From the IMG/VR virus record IMGVR_UViG_3300034272_001646, positions 1 to 55,890 of that record: a stretch of 55,890 nucleotides of DNA. The stretch is one strand, 5' to 3'. Shown here one piece after another: positions 44,659 to 50,926 of the stretch (position 1 is the first letter of the stretch; each line of letters begins with the position of its first letter). The notes below the pieces were generated by a model that did not search any database, was not told the origin of the DNA, and saw only the letters and a list, made by a program, of their open reading frames with translations. Position numbers and translations under genes: made by a program. Source of the stretch: a virus.

Positions 44659-46853
44659 TGGCTGAACCGGTTACGATTGGCGGCCAAACCTTCATTAAAA
44701 CTGGTGATGGATGGGTAGATCAAAAAACAAAAATAAAAGCGCCCGAAGGCTTACTTAAGCTTCTGAATAATCTTCAATCTGAGAATTCTCTTTCTGAAGG
44801 CAAGAAGAAGCGTGTTCGTATTGATCCTTCTCGACCTGTTATAAAACTCGGTAAAACAGAATATGTATGGGATCTCAACGGAAAAGTATGGATCGATAAG
44901 AAAACAAGAGAAGCTTCGAATCCGCGTTTTAGCTTATTGATTGAAGCAACATATCAGTCGACACTCGGCAGTGATCAGTTACAAGATCCCGGTACACCAA
45001 CTCCAAGCACTGCGGCCGCAAAAGCAGCAATGAAAGATGTGCTTGCAAATAATATGTTTGCAACAAATCAAAAAACAAAAACTTCGAAGACAGGAAGCGG
45101 CACACTTCCTTCAATGAGTAATATTAAAATTAATTCTCCTATCGTTCAGATGATAGAGAAGCTAGCTACGATTGACGGTTATCTCAAGCAAAGATTAAAT
45201 AACAATATATCTTCATATAATACGCGCAGTGTTTCTACAAAAGAACAATCGATAGAACAAGGTGCATCGCAAACAGATGCTACTCCTAATTTAGAACAAG
45301 AAAAAGTCGATGCTGAAGTAGAAAAAGCAAATAAAGAATCGAATGGTATATTATTAGGTGCAGCTGTTGCAGCTGGAGCTCTTTTTATATCTCAACTCGA
45401 TCCGGTAAAAGAAACTTTTAATGCTATTGTAAACTTTGCAAAAGGTGTTTATGATTTTGCATCAGGAATAGCTGGAGTTTTTAATGATGGCCTACGCAAT
45501 ATTGTAGGAACTCCAGAGTCAAGAGCAGCAGAAAAATTATCAACTGAAACTGGTTCTTCTGCAACAGGCGTAACACAACCTTCCGCCGAAATGCAACAAA
45601 CCAACGACCAATCAGAAGATTCCACAGCATTTTCAGGTCCAAAACAACCTGTTACTTCTGGCAATAAAGCTTCAAGTGGACCGAATTCACCCGAAGAAAT
45701 TTTAACTGCTTTTCCGGGGCCTAAATCTTCTTCAAAATCCGGTACTTCCGGTGGCACAACAGGGTCAAAAGGTTCTGATGCTACTCGCGCTTCTTCTGCA
45801 ACCGCTGTAACGCCTTCTTCTTCTGCAACCGCTGTAACGCCTTCTTCTTCTGCAGCTACAACTCCTTCTTCTGCAGCTACAACTCCTGCTTCTGCAACTC
45901 CTGCAGCTACTCCAGCTACTACGGCACCAGCTAATGGTACAAAATCTACGGCGCCGGCACAAGCAACTCAAACGGGTGGATCTTCTCCTAGCGCAACTTC
46001 TAATCAATCATTGAGTAAAGCTACTCGACTAGCTGCTAGTCAAGTTGGTATTGGTGAATCACAAATAGGCAACTATTTAAGACAAGGTGGCGTCGGATTA
46101 GATCCGCGAAATGAAAAATGGTGCTCGGCATTTGTAAACTCTACACTCGCTCAAGTTGGATTAAAAGGCGCAACTAACATAGCTAATAGCTTTCAAAAGT
46201 GGGGAGATAATGTTCCAGTGTCTTCTGTTCAAGAAGGCGACATTGTTATTCAAACTCGTGGTTTAGGTCCAGATGTTGCTGGTGGCCATATAGGTATCGC
46301 AACAGGCGTAAGACAAGGAAACAAAGTCGAGCTCATAGCCGGTAACACTAGCAATAAAGTTAAGAGATATTTTTTAGATAACAATGCTAAAAATGGATTG
46401 CAAATAAGAAGATATAACCCGCAAAAACCATATGGCAAAGGAGCAGTGGGAGGAGCGCCATTAGGAGGAACCGGAGATAGCGCTTTGGAACAAGCGGTTG
46501 GAGCCGGCGTTGATTTAACGGAGGGCGCGATCAAGGCAGTTGGAAATATTCTAAGTGCTGCTTTAGGACCTATGAGTATTACTACTGGATCACAACTTCA
46601 AAATAGTTTTAATAGTACAATGTCAAGTGATATAGGAAAAGCAGCAAGAGAAAAAACAAATGCGATTGTCGATTCAAAAATTATAGAATCTGCAGCTGCT
46701 ACGATAAAGACGAGTTCAGCAGATACAAAGGCTTCTGCGAGTTCTTCTCAAATGCAAATCGCTGAGTCGACTGGAGATAACGCCAGCATTCAATATTACT
46801 TAACTCGTATGGGATTTGCGCCGCTCGATTATAAACAAGCGGCAAGAGCATAA
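44658..46853 (+). CDS. hub-associated CHAP/NlpC-type peptidase protein
   Basis: This 731-residue protein has an N-terminal region with GSGTLP (about 150) and a coiled-coil, a hydrophobic stretch around 230-285, and a long Ser/Thr/Pro/Ala linker (about 340-450). Residues ~450-580 form a CHAP-like peptidase: KWCSAFVNSTLAQVGLKG with C489, and GGHIGIATG with H544, the usual Cys-His pair. The C-terminal SITTGSQLQNSFNSTM copies the module of the preceding gene. It may cleave peptide cross-links in peptidoglycan during DNA entry. It is the last gene of the plus-strand operon. Confidence 0.75.
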   Translation: MAEPVTIGGQTFIKTGDGWVDQKTKIKAPEGLLKLLNNLQSENSLSEGKKKRVRIDPSRPVIKLGKTEYVWDLNGKVWIDKKTREASNPRFSLLIEATYQSTLGSDQLQDPGTPTPSTAAAKAAMKDVLANNMFATNQKTKTSKTGSGTLPSMSNIKINSPIVQMIEKLATIDGYLKQRLNNNISSYNTRSVSTKEQSIEQGASQTDATPNLEQEKVDAEVEKANKESNGILLGAAVAAGALFISQLDPVKETFNAIVNFAKGVYDFASGIAGVFNDGLRNIVGTPESRAAEKLSTETGSSATGVTQPSAEMQQTNDQSEDSTAFSGPKQPVTSGNKASSGPNSPEEILTAFPGPKSSSKSGTSGGTTGSKGSDATRASSATAVTPSSSATAVTPSSSAATTPSSAATTPASATPAATPATTAPANGTKSTAPAQATQTGGSSPSATSNQSLSKATRLAASQVGIGESQIGNYLRQGGVGLDPRNEKWCSAFVNSTLAQVGLKGATNIANSFQKWGDNVPVSSVQEGDIVIQTRGLGPDVAGGHIGIATGVRQGNKVELIAGNTSNKVKRYFLDNNAKNGLQIRRYNPQKPYGKGAVGGAPLGGTGDSALEQAVGAGVDLTEGAIKAVGNILSAALGPMSITTGSQLQNSFNSTMSSDIGKAAREKTNAIVDSKIIESAAATIKTSSADTKASASSSQMQIAESTGDNASIQYYLTRMGFAPLDYKQAARA

Positions 46854-46876
46854 AAAAAGGGCGACCGAAGCCGCCC
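46852..46876 (-). terminator. intrinsic terminator with UUCG tetraloop (after gp32)
   Basis: Read on the minus strand, GGGCGGCTTCGGTCGCCC forms a 7-bp stem (one G-U) around a cUUCGg loop, followed by seven U. It ends the gp32 transcript, 13 nt after the stop. On the plus strand only three T follow, so it serves mainly the minus side, although it lies between converging operons. Confidence 0.9.
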
Positions 46877-46888
46877 TTTCCCACCTTA

Positions 46889-47785
46889 TCAATCTTCTTC
46901 GGCAAGCCGTTTGAAGAAATCGAGATCATCGTCGTCTTCATCGACCGTAGAAGCTGCAGCAGGTGCAGCAGCCGCCTTGAAGGTAGGCGCAGGAGCTTTA
47001 TACTCCTCTTCATCACGATCAACTCCGCGAATCTTGGCAGGTTCCGCAGAAAGTGCCAAGACAGTGTTCAGACGAGTCTTAAGATCCTCATAAGACTTGA
47101 ATTGCTTTGCATCTACGAGCTCAGCGAGCGGATACTCTTGAGTGTAGACACGTTCAAGCTCACTGTCATCATCGAACAGTGGTGCGGGAGAGTCGAATTC
47201 TGACTTATCGTAATTAGGCCAACCTTCGACCTTACGAATTTTGAGCTTGAAATTAGCACCGTTCCAAAGATCGAAAGGATTTACTGGCTTCTCGTCCTCA
47301 AAACCTGGGTTCATGAGGTCGTTCAGCTTATCGAAGATCTTCTTTCCGTACTTGTACAGGAAGACCTTACCTTCGTTCGCAGGATTGCCTGGATCCTTCA
47401 CAACATAGATGTTGCTGTGGTATGCCAAGCGGCGCTTCTGCTTGCGTGCGATCTCCTTATCAGAGTCAAGACCAGTGTTCCAAAGAACGCTGTTGTATTC
47501 TGACACGGGATCGTCTTTACCGAGAGTCGTAAGCGACTTCTCGATGTACCAAAGACCTGTTGGTCCTTGGAATCCATGGTCCCAGATGCGAGTGAAAGGA
47601 ATGTCTTCGTTGGCTGGCGCGGGAAGGAAACGAATCACGGCGTATCCATTACCAGCTTTATCAACGGTAGGCTTCCAATACTTTCCCTCGTCGGGATCTG
47701 AATATGTGGTATTTTGTTTAGCAAGTTCTTTGGTGAGCTTCTCAAAAGAAGAGTTGGAAGAACGCTTAAGGTCTGCAAATGACAT
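46889..47785 (-). CDS. 32: single-stranded DNA-binding protein gp32
   Basis: This 298-residue protein is close to T4 gp32 (301). It has the N-terminal basic LAST-like helix, an OB fold containing DKAGNGYAVIRFLP, VSEYNSVLWNTG, and the diagnostic HSNIYVVKDPGNPANEGKVFLYKYGKKIFDKL. The C-terminus is acidic (DEDDDDLDFFKRLAEED), the part that recruits partner proteins. The zinc ligands of T4 gp32 (His and three Cys) are missing; the whole protein has no Cys, as in cyanophage versions. It follows gp59 and gp33, exactly as in T4. Confidence 0.93.
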   Translation of the reverse strand: MSFADLKRSSNSSFEKLTKELAKQNTTYSDPDEGKYWKPTVDKAGNGYAVIRFLPAPANEDIPFTRIWDHGFQGPTGLWYIEKSLTTLGKDDPVSEYNSVLWNTGLDSDKEIARKQKRRLAYHSNIYVVKDPGNPANEGKVFLYKYGKKIFDKLNDLMNPGFEDEKPVNPFDLWNGANFKLKIRKVEGWPNYDKSEFDSPAPLFDDDSELERVYTQEYPLAELVDAKQFKSYEDLKTRLNTVLALSAEPAKIRGVDRDEEEYKAPAPTFKAAAAPAAASTVDEDDDDLDFFKRLAEED

Positions 47786-47844
47786 AGTAATCTCCTATAT
47801 GTCGGTATGTTTCGAAGTATTTAGATTGCAGCGAACTGCAATTG

Positions 47845-47852
47845 TATTTATC
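47845..47852 (-). promoter_or_regulatory. possible late-type promoter GATAAATA upstream of gp32
   Basis: This one-mismatch copy of the late element overlaps the gp59 stop and lies 60-67 nt upstream of the gp32 ATG. It could add late gp32 transcription. Support is weak. Confidence 0.35.
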
Positions 47853-48426
47853 ATGAAGTAAAGGCAGCCTTGACAATTTTTCTACATTTAAATGCATCAT
47901 AATGAAAGAAAGGCTTATACTTCAGCAGCTTCTTGTGGATGCTGGGCCATAGGACACCATCCTCAATCTTCTTGTTCCAATGACCGAAGAACCCGAAGAT
48001 ATCATTGAGGATAATCACCGTCTCGATAGAAATCTCTCGACGAAGATATTGTTTCAGTAAGAAGGGATGTTGCCCATTCTTTACAATAACACAATCATTG
48101 AAATTTGTACATAGTTTTTTTACGTCTTCTTCGAAGATATAAGAAAGAGACTGCTGTCTCTTCAACCATTCATTGTACACTTTCTCTGAGTCATCGCCGA
48201 ACAGATCGCCTATCCATTTTAAATCGCCATCTACAAAGTTGGCAACAAGATATTTGAGTGGATCTTTATGTTTCGACAACTTATAGAACTGATACTTGTC
48301 CTTACGTACATCAAAGCTCGAAGGCTTTGCGCCTATCTTGCCGTTGTATTTGATGTAGTCATAGCTGTCTGTTGTGAAGTGGTTTTTAAGGGCGAGGAAA
48401 GTGGTGTAGCTCTCGAATGGAGTCAT
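47851..48426 (-). CDS. 59: DNA helicase loader gp59
   Basis: This 191-residue protein (T4 gp59 is 217) shows the gp59 pattern: FLALKNHFTTDSYDYIKYNG, DVRKDKYQFYKLSKH, LVANFVDGD, and a C-terminal domain with LNDIFGFFGHWNKK. The loader places the gp41 helicase on gp32-coated forks. Its ATG overlaps the gp33 stop region (4 nt). Gene order gp33-gp59-gp32 is the T4 order. Confidence 0.85.
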   Translation of the reverse strand: MTPFESYTTFLALKNHFTTDSYDYIKYNGKIGAKPSSFDVRKDKYQFYKLSKHKDPLKYLVANFVDGDLKWIGDLFGDDSEKVYNEWLKRQQSLSYIFEEDVKKLCTNFNDCVIVKNGQHPFLLKQYLRREISIETVIILNDIFGFFGHWNKKIEDGVLWPSIHKKLLKYKPFFHYDAFKCRKIVKAAFTS

Positions 48427-48668
48427 ACTGGTAGCTTAGCCCTCTTTGGCATGAAGTTGAGTTCTTCTGCTTCGTCTTGAAGCTTTGCCTTGATACGAAT
48501 GTTACTACGAATGATACTCGCAGCAGCCTCGATCTCGATGTTATTCTTTTCACAATAGTGGACGACGGCATCCATATAATCTAAATCATAATTAATAACC
48601 AGTCGTTCAATTTCTTTAATGAACTTTTCAGAAGTCAATGCTTTCGTTGAAATGACGTCGTCCACCAT
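48423..48668 (-). CDS. 33: late transcription co-activator gp33
   Basis: This 81-residue protein starts at ATG 48668 behind GAGG; an upstream extension in the same frame lacks a ribosome site. EKFIKEIERLVINYDLDYMDAVVHYCEKNNIEIE matches the core helices of T4 gp33, which tethers RNA polymerase to the sliding clamp at late promoters. T4 gp33 has 112 residues; this one is shorter. Adjacent gp59 supports the call. The presence of exact TATAAATA elements around the window fits its role. Confidence 0.8.
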   Translation of the reverse strand: MVDDVISTKALTSEKFIKEIERLVINYDLDYMDAVVHYCEKNNIEIEAAASIIRSNIRIKAKLQDEAEELNFMPKRAKLPV

Positions 48669-48672
48669 AATA

Positions 48673-49251
48673 TCATCCTCTATAAAAAATGTGTGCACCA
48701 ATCTTAGTCGTACGAGCAAACACTCTACCCCATGACGGACTTACGTAGTCAGCGTGGTAAAACTTTGCTCCCTTTGTTACGTCACCGTAATTTCCGAGAT
48801 ACACATGTTCGGCGATTTCCTTTGATTTTGCAAAAGCTACACCGTCACGAATTCTTTTTCCACCCTCACACTTCCATGAAAATTGGCATACGCGCGCAGT
48901 TCTCTGATTGATAACTCCACATGGCGTGCTTGGGAAACGATCGTCTTTTGCGCGGTTCAAAACAACATTGTTTACCGCAATCCTACCTTTATAAGGTTCA
49001 TGGCCTGCTTCGAAGTATGTATTCTCGGCCATGCATTGGATTTGTTTTTTGTCGTAGTTGCTCAGATAGACTGGCTTCTTTACGACCTTTTCTTTTTCGA
49101 TTACCTGAATGACTGGGACCTTTACGATCTTGACTTCAGGTTCTTTGTTTGGTGTAGCCAAAGCCACGCCTGTTACTGCAATGATACCTATGACAAAGCC
49201 TTCGGCCCAGCGTAGATACGGGAAATCTTTTCTAGTTTCGAAAAGTTTCAT
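48673..49251 (-). CDS. SleB-type cell wall hydrolase (endolysin) with N-terminal anchor
   Basis: This 192-residue protein carries a hydrolase_2 (SleB) domain from residue 73: MAENTYFEAGHEPYKGRIAV with E81 as probable catalytic Glu, then VLNRAKDDRFPSTPCGV, CQFSWKCEG and a final IGAHIFYRG. The N-terminus has one hydrophobic segment (about 15-33, AEGFVIGIIAVTGVALAT), which may be a signal anchor. SleB enzymes cut the glycan. ATG 49251 follows GAGGAAG. Sited beside gp33, probably late-expressed from TATAAATA at 49506. Phages of alphaproteobacteria often use this class. Confidence 0.85.
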   Translation of the reverse strand: MKLFETRKDFPYLRWAEGFVIGIIAVTGVALATPNKEPEVKIVKVPVIQVIEKEKVVKKPVYLSNYDKKQIQCMAENTYFEAGHEPYKGRIAVNNVVLNRAKDDRFPSTPCGVINQRTARVCQFSWKCEGGKRIRDGVAFAKSKEIAEHVYLGNYGDVTKGAKFYHADYVSPSWGRVFARTTKIGAHIFYRG

Positions 49252-49267
49252 GTTCTTCCTCTTAGTC

Positions 49268-49447
49268 TCAATGACTTTGGCAAACAGAGACTACTTTACA
49301 GGCATCCCAGCCATATAGTTTTCTGCCGCTATAAGAAGATACACAAGAGAATAACGAAGTATCTTCCATCCATTTCCCTCTTACTGGAAATGCAAAATCA
49401 TTAGTGTTTTCGTCGGTGACATCCGAATGATGCCGCTTTCTAGCCAT
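49268..49447 (-). CDS. possible small ORF (59 residues) upstream of the endolysin
   Basis: An open frame starting at ATG 49447 and ending at TGA 49268 encodes a polar protein with four Cys and no recognised domain. No good ribosome site precedes the ATG; an internal ATG at 49369 has AGAGGG before it. It lies in the stretch between the tmRNA and the endolysin, which otherwise holds only the late promoter and a 5-bp hairpin. Low confidence. Confidence 0.25.
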   Translation of the reverse strand: MARKRHHSDVTDENTNDFAFPVRGKWMEDTSLFSCVSSYSGRKLYGWDACKVVSVCQSH

Positions 49448-49505
49448 CTAAGACTTGAAGTTTTGCAAGAGTCAATGGAGGATTCTAACCTCCGTCGTGA
49501 TATTT

Positions 49506-49513
49506 TATTTATA
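49506..49513 (-). promoter_or_regulatory. T4-type late promoter TATAAATA upstream of the endolysin
   Basis: This exact TATAAATA on the minus strand is about 255 nt upstream of the endolysin ATG, directly after the tmRNA coding piece. It would give a long leader that starts with a GGAGG/CCTCC hairpin. It probably serves the endolysin and maybe gp33-gp59. Confidence 0.6.
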
Positions 49514-49736
49514 CTACCACCAGCGGTTTTTCTGGTGACTCGTAGCACCAGAGATTCAACTGGTAGCAAGTGGCCCGTTCTGTTCCAAGGTGGAGCCATA
49601 CCCGTGTAGATCATGCCGCTAGGCGGATATCTGCAAAGCTATCGTTATCGTTAGCATTTATGTTTAGTGGCACTTTGCCAGGCAATCAGTCTCGAACCGC
49701 CCTATTACACGAAAATCGAATTCCAAGGTCACCCCC
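49514..49736 (-). ncRNA. ssrA: permuted tmRNA, coding piece (5' end at 49736)
   Basis: The piece begins with GGGGGTG, the 5' strand of the acceptor stem, then a D-arm-like CTTGGAATTCGA. The tag frame runs from GCT (49655) to TGA (49611) and encodes ANDNDSFADIRLAA, ending in the AA that tags proteins for proteolysis. Alphaproteobacterial tags also start ANDN. Further hairpins (for example CTGGTG/CACCAG at 49532-49551) probably form downstream pseudoknots. The 3' end is set at 49514 by the late promoter and is uncertain. tmRNA rescues stalled ribosomes by trans-translation with SmpB. Confidence 0.9.
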
Positions 49737-49819
49737 ATCATCTACTATGCAAACACGCTTCGGCTTCCTGGCATGTTCGGGATACGATTATAACCGTATC
49801 CGGATTAATGCATAGTAGA
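49737..49819 (-). other. intervening (processed) segment of the permuted tmRNA
   Basis: Between the acceptor piece and the coding piece lies an 83-nt spacer. Perfect 12-bp inverted repeats at 49739-49750 and 49810-49821 extend the acceptor stem into a hairpin; inside is a second hairpin, GGATACG/CGTATCC. This matches the precursor loop removed when two-piece tmRNAs mature. Confidence 0.85.
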
Positions 49820-49880
49820 TGGTGGAGGTGCGGGGAGTCGAACCCCGGTCTTTCCGCCTTTATTGTTGATTGTCAACAAC
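49820..49880 (-). ncRNA. ssrA: permuted tmRNA, acceptor piece (3' end with CCA at 49820)
   Basis: CGGGG TTCGACT CCCCG (49847-49831) is a perfect T-arm, followed by CACCTCC, A and an encoded CCA. CACCTCC pairs with GGGGGTG of the coding piece, giving a 7-bp acceptor stem that includes a G3-U70 wobble, the alanyl-tRNA-synthetase identity element. Upstream is a TTGTTGA/TCAACAA hairpin. Having the 3' acceptor piece encoded before the 5' coding piece is the circularly permuted order known from alphaproteobacteria. The 5' limit is approximate. Confidence 0.9.
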
Positions 49881-49881
49881 T

Positions 49882-49924
49882 GATATACTATATATACAAT
49901 GTTTTTCTTTAATTGTACATGCTT
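49882..49924 (-). promoter_or_regulatory. box-type promoter of the tmRNA (AAGCATGTACA + TATATC)
   Basis: AAGCATGTACA (49924-49914) is 26 nt from a -10-like TATATC (49887-49882). The same box and spacing precede other genes at 51940, 52148, 52581 and 52838. It overlaps the end of the nuclease gene. Transcription would start just before the acceptor piece. Confidence 0.65.
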
Positions 49925-50360
49925 AATTGCACCAAGACTGTTTTGCATCTCCGAAATATGCTCGAGCAAAGCTGTTCTTAATAAGCAGATCGCGAAGGCT
50001 CATGCCGTCAAGCAGAATGTCACCGAGTACACGGCCACCAAACTTGTCCCAATCATATAGAACAACCTGATGTTTCTTCGTACCAGCAATTACATCTTTG
50101 ACAAAAACAGAAGCTTGCTCTCCACGCTTCTTTTCGCTCTCGCACTTGGCACGAAAGCTTTTTTCTGGAGTATCAACACCAAAGATACGAACGCCGAGTT
50201 CAGGCTTGAGCGGAGCTGGTAAGTATGGTGCCTCGATGACAATCGTATCTCCATCAATTGCTCGAACGATCTTTGCATCATAGGTTACACCAACGGGTGT
50301 TTTCTGAGCAATTGCTGGAGTTGCTAGCATGACTAATGCTAGAGCGATAAAATTCTTCAT
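49923..50360 (-). CDS. secreted staphylococcal-nuclease-like protein
   Basis: This 145-residue protein has a signal peptide (MKNFIALALVMLATPAIA, cleavage near residue 18) and an SNase domain. The active-site set is visible: DGDT at 36-39, R58, D63, E66 (VRIFGVDTPEK), and R110 (GGRVLGD). It should be exported and cut nucleic acids in a calcium-dependent manner. It starts at ATG 50360. It might degrade competing phage DNA or host nucleic acid in the periplasm (inference). Confidence 0.85.
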   Translation of the reverse strand: MKNFIALALVMLATPAIAQKTPVGVTYDAKIVRAIDGDTIVIEAPYLPAPLKPELGVRIFGVDTPEKSFRAKCESEKKRGEQASVFVKDVIAGTKKHQVVLYDWDKFGGRVLGDILLDGMSLRDLLIKNSFARAYFGDAKQSWCN

Positions 50361-50369
50361 ATATTTTCC

Positions 50370-50702
50370 TTAATTACAAGTGGTTTCCCAATAAACATAC
50401 CGGCGACCGTAGCGCCACTCGGTAATCTGTTCACGAACGCAGTAGCGTCTATCATATCGATAATCTGGTGGATAATAACGAGTGTCATTATAATCTTGAT
50501 TTCTATCTTCTTCTGGTGCTCGTTCTTTTGAAGCAAGCACACCTACAACGACACCGCCGATAATGGCACTACATAGCCAACCACATCCGCTTTTACGTTT
50601 TTGTTTGTGTTCGCGATGTTCTGTACGATCATAATTTCTTGCAAGAACTGGAGTAGAAATCAGCATACTGCTGACAATTGCGAATGTAATAAGCTTCTTC
50701 AT
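50370..50702 (-). CDS. small exported or membrane protein, Tyr/Arg-rich
   Basis: This 110-residue protein starts at ATG 50702 (MKKLITFAIVSSMLISTPVLA signal sequence). A second hydrophobic stretch follows (GCGWLCSAIIGGVVVGVLAS, about residues 40-58), then a charged, Tyr- and Arg-rich tail ending YVYWETTCN. It ends 9 nt before the nuclease gene, so both may reach the periplasm. No family is recognised. Alternative upstream starts exist but lack ribosome sites. Confidence 0.65.
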   Translation of the reverse strand: MKKLITFAIVSSMLISTPVLARNYDRTEHREHKQKRKSGCGWLCSAIIGGVVVGVLASKERAPEEDRNQDYNDTRYYPPDYRYDRRYCVREQITEWRYGRRYVYWETTCN

Positions 50703-50703
50703 A

Positions 50704-50883
50704 TTAGAACCTTTCATCGATATCGGCAAACATCACTCGTTTTCTTGGATCTCCATCAGTGATACATCGAGTCAGTGTAAGCGCTTCTTTGTAATTCTTT
50801 GTATGGAACATGACAGGAAAGATGATCTCATCATCCTCCATTTCGAATGCCATTCCAACAAAGTAAGTACCGTTTTCTACCAT
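50704..50883 (-). CDS. small hypothetical protein with TATAAATA directly upstream
   Basis: This 59-residue protein (MVENGTYFVGMAFEMEDDEI...) starts at ATG 50883, only 5 nt after a late promoter motif; upstream in-frame starts would run through the terminator hairpin. It is a compact alpha/beta acidic protein with no recognised family. Its stop is 2 nt from the next start. Confidence 0.65.
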   Translation of the reverse strand: MVENGTYFVGMAFEMEDDEIIFPVMFHTKNYKEALTLTRCITDGDPRKRVMFADIDERF

Positions 50884-50888
50884 AAACG

Positions 50889-50896
50889 TATTTATA
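50889..50896 (-). promoter_or_regulatory. T4-type late promoter TATAAATA abutting a terminator
   Basis: This exact TATAAATA on the minus strand is just after the UUCG hairpin at 50898-50921 and 5 nt before the ATG at 50883. It suggests a late-start transcript for the 50883, 50702 and nuclease genes. Confidence 0.7.
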
Positions 50897-50897
50897 A

Positions 50898-50921
50898 TTG
50901 GGAGAACCGAAGCTCTCCCAA
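50898..50921 (-). terminator. UUCG-loop terminator after the DUF932 gene
   Basis: TTGGGAGAGC TTCG GTTCTCCCAA on the minus strand forms a 10-bp stem (one G-U) with a cUUCGg loop. The tail is TTAT rather than a long U-run, so termination may be partial. It separates the DUF932 gene from a late promoter. Confidence 0.75.
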
Positions 50922-50926
50922 CCATA

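Noticed and set aside
49440-49505. A hairpin GGAGG-TTAGAAT-CCTCC resembling a tRNA T-arm
   Set aside because: The loop does not follow the TTCRANY rule, no acceptor stem or anticodon arm can be placed around it, and it lies in the leader after the late promoter.
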